Source: Phytomonas francai
Lineage: Eukaryota; Euglenozoa; Kinetoplastea; Trypanosomatida; Trypanosomatidae
Assembly (NCBI GenBank): GCA_001766655.1
Contig: MJCC01000010.1
Span: forward strand, 559,257 to 623,256
Reading direction: 5' to 3'
Length of the DNA: 64,000 nucleotides
This document shows, piece by piece, positions 38,656 to 47,604 of the stretch. The position numbers and the translations under genes are program-made. Within the stretch, counting starts at the first letter, position 1. Every line of letters starts with the position of its first letter. A model generated the notes under the pieces. That model saw only the letters and a program-made list of their open reading frames with translations, was not told the DNA's origin and did not search any database.

Positions 38656-41445
38656 TTAAATAAAATTCCTCGACCTCTGCAATCCCTCCAACATGTAGGA
38701 CAAATACACGCGAAAGGCCTCTTCTTGACACTTTACCTCACCATTTGGGGTTGTTGTGGTTGTGGAAGGGTCAAGATAGCTACCGAACGAGACGGAGAAT
38801 CGCTCATGGTCCTGTTCATTAACATCACCACCAGATGCGATTCCGAGTAGCAAAGGCAATGGTCCAAGAAAAGACGCACGGCATGATATTTCCATCCGAC
38901 GTACAGGATCGGCAATTACTGATAGCGGCGACCTGCCGTCAACCCCGCTAGGCGTCCCTGCAAGCCCCTGAGCAACACAGAGCGGCTTTTTAAGCAAAAA
39001 GTGCATGCGAGAGTCTAGCAACGTTGGCTCGACAAGAGGAGGCTCTCGGTGTTTCAGAAAATGCTTCAGTGGCTGGTGATGGTAGTCATACTCAATTAAA
39101 GCGTACTGGGTGCGCAATCCACCCAACAAGCTTCTCAACAATGCACTGTTAGTGTTGCCACTGTGTTTAGCATCGCTACCCTTGCTGTTCGCTTTAAAAT
39201 TACCCTTTACACGCAATGTTTCGCTTACAATGTAGGCCCGTTCCTCCTGTGTCAGGAAGTACCTGCGGCGGTCGGCCCACAACAGGAGTGAATCGAGCCA
39301 AGCTGGTTTGAAAAGTTTTAAATTATCCACTGCATAGCGATAAGTTTGAAAAAACTCTTCGGACTCTATTCGAAGGTATAGCTTGAGCAATCGTGACGTA
39401 ATGCCAACTGTAAGCTCCACATCGCGATCATTCATACGTTTTCGAATGGCCCTGCATTGACCCACAGGGTCCAACGAGTTGTGAGCGTCCTGGAGCAGAC
39501 AACAAAAGTAAAACTCCTCGGTGCAGTGCAAGAGACCAGCCTCCTGGCACGGGCGCAAATAATGTAGCTCAAAGTCCCTTATTTGGCATTTTGACAGAGT
39601 ATTGAGGGAAGTCTGTAGCAAGTACTCGTACCTTCGGTGCTCATTGGGGGACATCACTACTTCACCGTCGACCTGTAGACGACTTCGAGCGACGTGATAC
39701 GCCTCGAGAGCAACATCCGTTGCACGAACCTCGCCAGCGGACACGAGAAAAATGCTCCACACACTGATACTAATGCTGCCGGCGCCACACTCTCGTAGCA
39801 TCGTGCGCGCCAACTCAATGATGTGACGGTTATCGCGAGTGAGCTGCAAAACGTTAAGAAGACGATACAATACATATTCAGAGACTGATACTTGCGTGGG
39901 TGCAGAAGCATCGCCCTGTGTCGATGTTGATTGATGGTGCATGCTAGGCAAGCCTGCACCATTCATGCCACTGGGCTTTTCAATAGTGGCTTCTGCGACT
40001 AAGAAACCCCCACACATACCATCCAGTCCACCAATAAGAATAGGTGGCAAACCGAGACTTTTCCGAGCAGAGTCTAGGTAGGCCATTGCTGTCGAAGTAT
40101 GTTTACCAGCTGCGCATGTATTGATGAGATGCGCATACAAAAACTCAACATCGCTCGTAGAAGATGATGTCGACGACGCGTTAAGAAGGGACAGGTCTAC
40201 GCCTGTGCGTAAGATACCCCTCTCATCATCATGTTCATATTCATCACGAGCGAATACCCCGACCTGCGTGTCGGAACCACTATCCTTAGTCTCTACTATA
40301 CCTTTTTTGCTCTCGGTTTGGGAAGATTGGTGATTATTCAATATTGCGTTGAACAGCCCAAGCTCAAGAGAACGCTTGAAAAAAAGCATCTCACCGCTAT
40401 CACCACTAGAGTCATACTTTACTAAACGCTCGACGCTTCGCAAAAAAGAGTCAAGCATTTCGCCTCTTGATGAATAAGTCATAGCTTTGTTCGCAGAGAA
40501 AAGTGGAGCCACATAGTGCTCCATGATGTAACGCGCGTCAACAAGTGCCTGCCTGCTGTTATCACCACCTTTGGCACCTCCACCACCATTATTGGCCTTT
40601 TCTCTGAAAAATACCTCCGAGAGGCATACTGCGCGCCATAAACAACGCAGTAGAGAAAAGTAAGCCATTGTTTCTGGTAAAATAGAAGGTACTCCTGCGC
40701 ATTCACGAAGATAGCGACTACTAAAGGACGCCAGTCGCACCAACTCACCATGATGTCGCAGGGCATATGCGCTATCCACGATGTATTCGGAAACTACAAA
40801 GGCATTTTTTGTATCTTTCAGCGGCAAAGGGGTGTCCGTAGTCCCAATGGTATTGAAATTCTGGTGAGATGCCGACAAATGTAAGGACTTATTCACCTCA
40901 CTAGGCACACTTCTTGCCATTAGATCAGCACCAATCTGATACTGGTGAGAAGACAACTGATGTCGCGCATGAAAAATAGCGAGACACAGATCATAGAACC
41001 CAGCCACATATGCCAAGCGAATGTAATCGTGGATAATCTTGTCTGCCATGTTTGGCAATCGCCTCTGAAGCAGCTCCATCAAGTGTGCGTGAAGCAACAG
41101 ACGCTGCTTGCTATCGAAGTTGTTCCGGCTAAAAAGGTGCAGACGGCGCGAAAAATCATCACGGGTTAAATGCGCAAGATCACGGCGTGCGGCTTCATAT
41201 TCCTCACTCAATTTTTCAGATACACTAAGCGAGGACAAGAAAGAATTTTCCTGCACGGCATATCCTCCTGAGATGAGGTTGGTAGTAGGACCAGACTTTA
41301 CGGTAAGGATTCCTGTTGAAAAAAAGAAACGTGTACTGTGCTGAGAACCAAGATGCGAATATTGGAAGGAAAAACTATAGAGTGGTGTGGTTAAACTCCG
41401 AGAAGCACTACGCAAAGCGTGCAATAGATAAATTGGATGAGGCAT
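38656..41445 (-). CDS. Mitochondrial helical-repeat (PPR-like) protein
   Basis: Product of 929 residues. The N-terminus (LHALRSASRSLTTPLYSF) is rich in R and S without acids, fitting a mitochondrial presequence. The rest is largely helical with loosely spaced units of about 35 residues, for example around LARTMLRECG, VALEAYHVARSRLQ and CRAIRKRMNDRDVEL, which resemble degenerate PPR repeats. Kinetoplastid mitochondria hold many such proteins bound to ribosomes (KRIPPs) or to RNA-processing complexes. No catalytic motif or membrane span is visible. The PPR assignment is by pattern and uncertain; a mitoribosomal role is a guess. Confidence 0.65.
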   Translation of the reverse strand: MPHPIYLLHALRSASRSLTTPLYSFSFQYSHLGSQHSTRFFFSTGILTVKSGPTTNLISGGYAVQENSFLSSLSVSEKLSEEYEAARRDLAHLTRDDFSRRLHLFSRNNFDSKQRLLLHAHLMELLQRRLPNMADKIIHDYIRLAYVAGFYDLCLAIFHARHQLSSHQYQIGADLMARSVPSEVNKSLHLSASHQNFNTIGTTDTPLPLKDTKNAFVVSEYIVDSAYALRHHGELVRLASFSSRYLRECAGVPSILPETMAYFSLLRCLWRAVCLSEVFFREKANNGGGGAKGGDNSRQALVDARYIMEHYVAPLFSANKAMTYSSRGEMLDSFLRSVERLVKYDSSGDSGEMLFFKRSLELGLFNAILNNHQSSQTESKKGIVETKDSGSDTQVGVFARDEYEHDDERGILRTGVDLSLLNASSTSSSTSDVEFLYAHLINTCAAGKHTSTAMAYLDSARKSLGLPPILIGGLDGMCGGFLVAEATIEKPSGMNGAGLPSMHHQSTSTQGDASAPTQVSVSEYVLYRLLNVLQLTRDNRHIIELARTMLRECGAGSISISVWSIFLVSAGEVRATDVALEAYHVARSRLQVDGEVVMSPNEHRRYEYLLQTSLNTLSKCQIRDFELHYLRPCQEAGLLHCTEEFYFCCLLQDAHNSLDPVGQCRAIRKRMNDRDVELTVGITSRLLKLYLRIESEEFFQTYRYAVDNLKLFKPAWLDSLLLWADRRRYFLTQEERAYIVSETLRVKGNFKANSKGSDAKHSGNTNSALLRSLLGGLRTQYALIEYDYHHQPLKHFLKHREPPLVEPTLLDSRMHFLLKKPLCVAQGLAGTPSGVDGRSPLSVIADPVRRMEISCRASFLGPLPLLLGIASGGDVNEQDHERFSVSFGSYLDPSTTTTTPNGEVKCQEEAFRVYLSYMLEGLQRSRNFI

Positions 41446-41715
41446 ACTATACTATTTACCTTTTTACACTTCACGCAGAAGTATACGTTACCACTACAAA
41501 ACAAAAAAAAAAAAGAAATGGTGTGAAAGTGCATTAAAAATGCTTCCTGGATATTCAAACTGAATATACCACTTTGTGTGTGATTTTGTGCATGTAAAGA
41601 TTTAAATGAAAGCCCCACCCCTCAAAACCAACTGCAACAGTGGTGTCAACACAACAAGCAAAACTTACATGCAGCATAGATTTTGATCTCTTTTCTTAGA
41701 AAAGTGGTACATGCT
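41446..41715. other. Spacer
   Basis: AT-rich with an A-rich run; nothing recognised. Confidence 0.6.
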
Positions 41716-42888
41716 TTATTTGATATCGCGCAAAGCGGCCATGATATCCGAAAAATTAAGTTTAATTTCCGTTGCGTTAGACCCAGCTTCCTTCTCTTTG
41801 TCTCCTCCGGGCCCCTTTTCCTGAACTGTCACGGGTGCATACAGATCAAGCAACCCCTCCATGGGTCCGTTATTCCACAACTGCCATTCCGCGCTATTGA
41901 GACTATTTTTCCGACGGCGAATCCACTGTGCCCAGGCGCTCTCCTCATCTTCTAGATCGTTTTCATGCCGCAGCTTCGGTGGTGGGTTCATTTTGTTTGG
42001 AAGATCATAAATCGACTGGTGAAGAAATGGGCATTTCGTGTCATTCTGATCGCTGCTAGGCGCAGCGTTGGGTTCTTCCTCCCATCTACACAGTCCCATA
42101 AGATAGGCTAGACACAAATCAAAAGGTGCGTTTCGGAACAAACAGGTCCCACCGTGCTGGCACCTGCCCCAAAGCCGAAGGCATGGGTGCTTTTCAGCAT
42201 GATCAGTCGCGGACCTTATGTGCACCGTCCCACTAGAAGATCCTGAGGCACCGGCTTTAAAGGCTTTAGAAGCTGCGGAAGATGACGGCACGATGTTCAT
42301 CGCAGTCGCCGGGAGTTTATTTAAATTGAAAGGCTGGTCCCCTCCCGAAAGGGTGGGCACAGCCATACGATCCCCTGACGGTGCCACTGCCTCTGCCGGG
42401 CGACTAAGCACATCCTCAGATACCTCCATCACTTTGCTTGGCTTGTAGTTCAGCCACGACAGGAGAGACGGAAACGGAACCACTCTACTAGGCCGGTACA
42501 ATCGAGGGCGAATAATACGTGTGAAGCAAGCGGTACATAAAATAATTCCATTGACCAAATCTATGGCAACCGAATCGGATTGAATATTATCGCGGCGACA
42601 CTTGACGCAACTAAAGCAGACACGCTCCGGGAACTGCCAAAGTTTTGTATTAACTGCTGCATTTGTATTCGCATCTGGAGGAAGCTTTTTCTGTCGAGCA
42701 TGAAATGTAGCAAAATTATTGATGGTGAGTCGAGCTAAATGGCTACCCCCACTTGAAGCAACAGCAACAGGCGGTGTTTGTTGCGGTGGCGCCAACCCCG
42801 GCTTTCCATAAGGCGCGCCAGGGGAACGCGCTAATCCTGAAGTGGAAGAACGCGAAACCGTTAGGCCTCGATTTACTTCTCGGACCAT
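41716..42888 (-). CDS. Zinc-finger protein with a zinc ribbon and CCCH-like fingers
   Basis: Product of 390 residues from the ATG at 42888; the frame upstream starts at TTG. A four-to-five cysteine ribbon lies at residues 91-121 (CFSCVKC, then CTAC). Near residues 235-300 are two CCCH-like units. In the first, C-x6-C-x5-C is followed by N instead of the final H. In the second, C-x7-C-x18-C-x3-H is complete but has an expanded middle. CCCH fingers usually bind RNA, and kinetoplastids rely on them for post-transcriptional control. The C-terminal 90 residues are charged and hold WAQWIRRRKNSL and WQLWNNGPMEGLLDLY, which may be a protein contact site. No known ZC3H identity is assigned. Confidence 0.75.
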   Translation of the reverse strand: MVREVNRGLTVSRSSTSGLARSPGAPYGKPGLAPPQQTPPVAVASSGGSHLARLTINNFATFHARQKKLPPDANTNAAVNTKLWQFPERVCFSCVKCRRDNIQSDSVAIDLVNGIILCTACFTRIIRPRLYRPSRVVPFPSLLSWLNYKPSKVMEVSEDVLSRPAEAVAPSGDRMAVPTLSGGDQPFNLNKLPATAMNIVPSSSAASKAFKAGASGSSSGTVHIRSATDHAEKHPCLRLWGRCQHGGTCLFRNAPFDLCLAYLMGLCRWEEEPNAAPSSDQNDTKCPFLHQSIYDLPNKMNPPPKLRHENDLEDEESAWAQWIRRRKNSLNSAEWQLWNNGPMEGLLDLYAPVTVQEKGPGGDKEKEAGSNATEIKLNFSDIMAALRDIK

Positions 42889-43270
42889 TGGTAAACCAAT
42901 CAAAGACGTTTTCTACACAAAGATATGGAAAAGATTGAAAAATAAGCGCACTTAAAAGTTACACGACAGTGTACTCCGTAATTTAAGTATTCTATGATCC
43001 CTTTTCGGTCAGTCTTGAGGCACTTTGTAATGGGTAACAAGAAAAAAGACAAGAAAAAGAGCACTTATTCTGTAATATTTTCCCATGTAGTGTGAAAAAA
43101 AACCTCCGGGAGCAGAGGCAATGTGTACAACAGGGAACCCCTAGCCGCCACCTATCTATAGGCAAGTGTTTTTTTTTTTAAATAAAAAGCTAATCATGTA
43201 ACATACTCAGAGCTCTTGTGGTCGATAATGGCTTTCACCTTTTCGGTGTAATTCCCTTTTATCGACGTTT
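42889..43270. other. Spacer
   Basis: AT-rich with an A/T homopolymer region near 43170; nothing recognised. Confidence 0.6.
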
Positions 43271-43939
43271 TCAGGCGTAACCAAACTTCTTGAGGACCTC
43301 AACGTTGTGCTTGGGCATCTTCTGAAGCGCCTCCTTGCGCGCGTCGCGCCAGGCCTGCCGGAGCTTGTCCTGCTTGCCGTGGTGACGCTGCGACTTCTCC
43401 ACGCGGGCCTTCTCAAGCTTCTCCACGACGTCGGCGTACTTCCAGCCGACGTGCTTGCACATGTTTCCGAGAATCGTGTAGGGGCGCTCCGCGCGAAAGC
43501 AGCGGTGGCGCTGCGCGCGCGGGATGACGGCGCGGCCGCCGGCGCGCACGAGGTTCGGCGGGACCCCCTCGTAGGCGACGAGGGCGTGCAGGGCGGCCAT
43601 CCCGCGCTTCGTGTAGCGGGGGAGCATGGAGCGGACGGTGCGCACGAAGATGTCGGAGGGGGAGCGGTGGTGGAAGGGGCCCAGCGTCGGGTTCGTCAGC
43701 TTCCGCTTGCGGAGGAACTGCAGGTACTTGATTTTGTTCCGAATCTCCGTCCCGGCGAGGTTCAGCTGCTCGCAGCGCACTACGGTGATCTTCTTGCCCA
43801 GAAGCAGCTGCTTGGCGACGACGGCCGCAGCACGCCCCAGCACATGGTCCTTGAGGTCAATCACAATGATATCGGGGCGGTGCTTCTTGATCTGCTTCCG
43901 CTGAGCGCGGTGCACATTCTTGCGCGAAGGCACGGCCAT
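43271..43939 (-). CDS. RPL13A: 60S ribosomal protein L13a (uL13)
   Basis: Product of 222 residues, close to the 200-220 of eukaryotic L13a. It begins in the conserved form IIVIDLKDHVLGRAAAVVAKQLL, continues with VVRCEQLNLAG and GPFHHRSPSDIFVRTVRSMLP, and has the basic helical C-terminal tail. It belongs to the large ribosomal subunit. GC content is far above the neighbours, which fits a highly expressed gene with biased codons and explains the long antisense frame on the plus strand. The ATG lies 25 nt after a strong splice-acceptor pattern. Confidence 0.97.
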   Translation of the reverse strand: MAVPSRKNVHRAQRKQIKKHRPDIIVIDLKDHVLGRAAAVVAKQLLLGKKITVVRCEQLNLAGTEIRNKIKYLQFLRKRKLTNPTLGPFHHRSPSDIFVRTVRSMLPRYTKRGMAALHALVAYEGVPPNLVRAGGRAVIPRAQRHRCFRAERPYTILGNMCKHVGWKYADVVEKLEKARVEKSQRHHGKQDKLRQAWRDARKEALQKMPKHNVEVLKKFGYA

Positions 43940-43963
43940 GGGAATGACTGCTGAGTAGGCTCA

Positions 43964-43990
43964 CTAAAGACAAGAAGGGGAATAACAAGG
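43964..43990 (-). promoter_or_regulatory. Predicted trans-splice acceptor of L13a
   Basis: On the minus strand a pyrimidine tract (TTCCCCTTCTTGTCTTTAG) ends in AG at 43965-43964, 25 nt before the ATG. Confidence 0.65.
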
Positions 43991-44520
43991 ATGAATATTA
44001 AAGTAAAAGATTATCAGTAAAATAAGGAGGACACATTTTTACCAGTGTATAACCACTAATATCCTATGTGCGACGATTTAATGTTGTGGTGAGCATAAAT
44101 ATTAGGTTAGTTACGTTACTGTTTACAAACAATTCATGCGCTTCAGCTGCGAATAAAGCTATCACTGCTTAGTTTATTATTCACCTTAGTTCGAGTAAAC
44201 AAAAGGGGAGGAGGGGGGGGAGAAGGTTCATGTTGAACACGAATTTTACCGTGCGGATCCTTATGTTCCTTAAATTGATAAATACAATACAAAGAACATA
44301 CATGTACAAATATATAGCCATACATATGATTCCCGCGTCAACCTCGAGTTCAACTCCTTCAGAAAAGAACTTTTCGATGGATTGATAAAAGTGGACATCG
44401 GCTTATCTTTGGAGTGCGCGCCACCTCATGATTAATATGCTAGTCTCAGTTACTAGCTGAATTCATATAATTACAAAATGTGTATAACATTGACATCTTG
44501 TGCTACTCTTGCTTATGATT
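43991..44520. other. Spacer with a C-rich tract
   Basis: The complement of the G-rich run at 44203-44222 is a C/T tract on the transcribed strand. It may direct polyadenylation of the upstream phosphatase or serve as a second acceptor region. Nothing else seen. Confidence 0.5.
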
Positions 44521-45747
44521 TCAATCGTATTGGGGCTTGAAAATTTGAAAGCTACACTTGCAGTTTTCATCCATCAACATCATTGCACCTGAGTTTGTGA
44601 ACTCGCCGCAATAGTTTGAAGCGCTAAAAATAGTCACAAGCTGCCTTCCCGCGAAGAAAGTATAACCGTTATCCACCACCTGGTGTGCACGCAAAATTAT
44701 ATCAATACCTAATGTTGCGCACATCCTACGCACCTCATCCTCACCGAACGTGTAGCTTACACCACGATCACTCGGGAGCCAGCCACTGCTTTCCTCGAGA
44801 GGATCGGACCAAAGTATGTCGCAGGCCAACCCTTCGTCGGCCACAATCAGCGGGCGCGGAATCCGTTCGATCTGTCGTAAGCTCCGTAAATCCGGACTGA
44901 TTCCGCCGTGCATGCAGAGCGCGATGCCCTCAATAAGTGCGGAAATAGGCAAACAGTTGAACACATCAGTGAATTCTTTAAAGAGTTTGACGCTAAAACG
45001 CCGCTTGACCTCGTCAAAGAAGCCATAAATTCGGCAAATGCTGTCTGTCTCGTGATTTCCACGCAGGACGTAAACTTGCGATGGAAAAAGTACTTTCAGC
45101 CCAAGAAGCGTTATGATGACCTCTGTGCCATACTTTCCTCGGTCGACGTAATCACCAAGAAATAAGTAACGTGATTTTGGAGGAACACCACCAGCCTTAA
45201 ATATTTCTACTAAATCAGTTATCTGGCCATGAAGGTCACCACACACATTGACAGGAGCTTCAACTGGTACCAGCATCGGTTCCGCCATGAGAAGCGGACG
45301 AACGTGTCGCAGTATGGTTCGGATAATCGCCTCGTTTAATAACTTGGATCCACTCTTCCAGTTAGAAATGATGGAGCCTACCATGTCCTGGATTACGTCT
45401 CTTGCGTCTTCACGCAAACTCATCTCAGAAGAGATACGGTTGCCGTTGCTTACTGAAGATGCTGCTATATCGACTTCACTACGCAATACTTTTTGAGCTC
45501 GATGTTTTGCAGTGGTGGTCGCCGAAGTGCCGATGGGCAATCTTTGCCTTGGAAGCGCTTTATTCCTCATGGCCTTTTCTGTGTAAGGGTCTCTGTTATT
45601 AATTTCTTCTACGCTAGACTCAGGATTAACTAATAAATTCCTCCCAGTGTTGCCTAAATCAGAGCTGCTATTCGATGACACATTGGAATCTAAGGAGGTT
45701 GAACGACCTCGCTTTCGGCATCGTTGCGGGCTTGTTAAGATTGACAT
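44521..45747 (-). CDS. Divergent PP1-type serine/threonine phosphatase with an N-terminal extension
   Basis: Product of 408 residues. The last 290 or so are a PPP-family catalytic domain with all metal and catalytic motifs: GDLHG (usually GDIHG), GDYVDRG, RGNHE, MHGG and RAH. The substrate-groove strand SDRGVSYTFGEDEV also matches PP1. The first 115 or so residues are an extension rich in S, R and N, not present in ordinary PP1, which could bind partners or give localisation. It is clearly more distant from the two PP1 genes downstream in this window than they are from each other. Trypanosomatids have several PP1 paralogues; the role of this one is unknown. Confidence 0.9.
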   Translation of the reverse strand: MSILTSPQRCRKRGRSTSLDSNVSSNSSSDLGNTGRNLLVNPESSVEEINNRDPYTEKAMRNKALPRQRLPIGTSATTTAKHRAQKVLRSEVDIAASSVSNGNRISSEMSLREDARDVIQDMVGSIISNWKSGSKLLNEAIIRTILRHVRPLLMAEPMLVPVEAPVNVCGDLHGQITDLVEIFKAGGVPPKSRYLFLGDYVDRGKYGTEVIITLLGLKVLFPSQVYVLRGNHETDSICRIYGFFDEVKRRFSVKLFKEFTDVFNCLPISALIEGIALCMHGGISPDLRSLRQIERIPRPLIVADEGLACDILWSDPLEESSGWLPSDRGVSYTFGEDEVRRMCATLGIDIILRAHQVVDNGYTFFAGRQLVTIFSASNYCGEFTNSGAMMLMDENCKCSFQIFKPQYD

Positions 45748-46356
45748 GCCCCCAGTTGCTTTTTCTGTCTAAGCTATCAAGGTTTTACCTTAAAAAGCGT
45801 TTGTATAGATTGATACTTAAAGGAGATCCTATTAGGAAATAAAAAAATCACCTAAATTATAGAAAGAATAAAAAATAAACTAATATATTTCGCCCAAATA
45901 TGTGTACACCCCCACTGGAATATGTAAAGATATTTTTACTCTGTGGGTATTTCTACAGCAATTATTGAATTCGATTAAAAAAAACTTCGGTATTTGTATG
46001 ATAAAGTTTTTTTTTTAATAACCCAGAAGATTGTAAAATGAAAATGTGACGGAAAAAGAAAAACGGAAAAAAAGTCTGTGTAAATTATATGCACACAATA
46101 ATATTGATTTATTTTAATAAGACTCGACTCATTTGAGCCTTACTAATATCCCCCCCCCCCCTTCCATCCTTCTACTTTAAAAATTTCATCTTTACTATTA
46201 TATTTTCAAGAAAACTTTATATTTCTTTCCCACAACCTCTAATACTTTCTTCGATTGATATAAAAAGCACAGATTTATATTACTCTGAATATTTTCCTTA
46301 TTAACATACTTAGCACTATTAGTCTTTGATACGGTATTTCAACGTTTCTTATTCAA
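45748..46356. other. AT-rich spacer with a C12 run
   Basis: A run of about 12 C at 46150-46161 (G on the transcribed strand). Otherwise AT-rich, nothing recognised. Confidence 0.6.
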
Positions 46357-47043
46357 TTAAATCTTATTCCAGGCAACAATATCAATCGACTGGACCTCGT
46401 CTTCGAAGTTCATGATCATCTCCTCCAGGTCATCGCCGGATACCTTGTCATCCTCAATCACGATGAGCTGCTGCAATTTCTTAACGCCAAACGCGACAGG
46501 CACAAGCTTGTGGTCTCCCCAGACGAGACCATCCCGTTGAATGGCATTTAGCTTCCCCGCAAGCCCTTCGAGGTCGATCGTGTCGTCCCAAGCCTTGATA
46601 TCGAGCAGAATCGAGGATTTTGCCACCACAGCGGCCTTGGCCTTTTTCTTCTCGGCATCCTTAGCTTTCTTCGCCTCCAGTGCTGCCTTTTCCTCTTCGG
46701 TTGTCTCACCAAAAAGGTCGATATCGTCCTCCTCTTCCGCGGTAGGAGTGGGCTTTGCTTTAGCGGCAGGGGCAGGAACAGGCTTTGCGGCGGCAGAAGG
46801 GACAGCGTTCCCAGCCTCCGCGAGTGGCTTTGCCTTCACCGGTGCACCCCATGAACGGCGATCACCCTCAGAGAACGTCGCCACGTTCTTTACCCAGCGG
46901 TACAGATTCAAGTTGCCGTTTCCAAGGAGGTCATTGAACATCTTCACATCCTCAGCGGAGGGCTTCGCGCCGCCTAGAAACAGCTTCCCGCCAAGCTTGC
47001 TCTCCAGTGCGGTCGCCTTAGTGTTTACGTCTTTCACGGACAT
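46357..47043 (-). CDS. EF1B: Elongation factor 1-beta (eEF1B-beta)
   Basis: Product of 228 residues, the usual length. The N-terminal 75 residues resemble a GST C-type helical domain (LGGAKPSAEDVKMFNDLL). An alanine- and lysine-rich linker with an acidic stretch (EEEDDIDLFGETTEEEK) follows. The C-terminal 90 residues are the guanine-exchange domain: DDTIDLEGLAGKL, GLVWGDHKLVPVAFGVKKLQQL, and the end SIDIVAWNKI. It recharges eEF1A with GTP during translation. In trypanosomatids the eEF1B complex also carries trypanothione-linked activity through its gamma partner. Confidence 0.97.
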   Translation of the reverse strand: MSVKDVNTKATALESKLGGKLFLGGAKPSAEDVKMFNDLLGNGNLNLYRWVKNVATFSEGDRRSWGAPVKAKPLAEAGNAVPSAAAKPVPAPAAKAKPTPTAEEEDDIDLFGETTEEEKAALEAKKAKDAEKKKAKAAVVAKSSILLDIKAWDDTIDLEGLAGKLNAIQRDGLVWGDHKLVPVAFGVKKLQQLIVIEDDKVSGDDLEEMIMNFEDEVQSIDIVAWNKI

Positions 47044-47307
47044 AGTTTATATTTGGGTGGAATATAGAATGAATTTAACGTGTATGTTATTTAATCTTAT
47101 AAAATTTTCCGTATAAATGATAGTAGCAAATGTGGATAGAAAGACAAGTACGATCGTTTTGAGTAAGAAAAGTTCATCTTTTGCGTCACCATGGGCATCG
47201 GTAACAAATTAAAAGAGAAAAAGTTACGGCACCTGTAATAATTACCTTTGACGCAAAAAGAAAACACAATATCGATGGCCATTCAATATAATTTTTTATA
47301 TACCGCA
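47044..47307. other. Spacer
   Basis: AT-rich; nothing recognised. Confidence 0.6.
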
Positions 47308-47604
47308 TCATTGAGTATTCGGTGGGTACAACCTCATAGTGCGCAGCACCAGTTTTGCCTGTTCCAGCGTCGAGCCTACCGCTGCACGCAGGGAGCGCAT
47401 TGTCGCCCCCCGAAGCACGATCAGTACAGTACTAAGGCTAGAGTCATTTTCCCAGAGATCTACTTTTTTTATTATGCCTCTTAGGCCTTGCTCATACTTG
47501 AGAATTTTAAGCATAATATTAGCTGATGCAGAGTCGGGTACGGGCAAACGGATTGTGCACTCAAACCGATGCTCTGGCTCTCTTTCAATGGTACAGGAAC
47601 TCAT
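47308..47604 (-). CDS. Pcc1-like subunit of the KEOPS/EKC complex
   Basis: Product of 98 residues from the ATG at 47604; an upstream extension starts only at TTG. The pattern fits the Pcc1/CTAG family: a first strand and helix CTIRLPVPDSASANIMLKIL, a pair of strands around KKVDLWENDSSLSTVLIVLRG, and a final helix MRSLRAAVGSTLEQAKLVLRTM. Length agrees with Pcc1 and LAGE3 (80-110). Pcc1 is the dimerisation subunit of KEOPS, which with Kae1 makes the t6A modification of tRNA. The call rests on the helix-strand pattern and the R-x3-V-x-S-x-L-x5-V-x2-T-M signature and should be tested by profile search. Confidence 0.6.
   Translation of the reverse strand: MSSCTIEREPEHRFECTIRLPVPDSASANIMLKILKYEQGLRGIIKKVDLWENDSSLSTVLIVLRGATMRSLRAAVGSTLEQAKLVLRTMRLYPPNTQ

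Noticed and set aside
43307..43954. 215-codon plus-strand frame antisense to L13a
   Set aside because: Produced by the high GC of the ribosomal protein gene; the minus strand encodes the clear L13a.
46541..47116. 191-codon plus-strand frame antisense to eEF1B
   Set aside because: Shadow of the alanine- and lysine-rich linker on the other strand.
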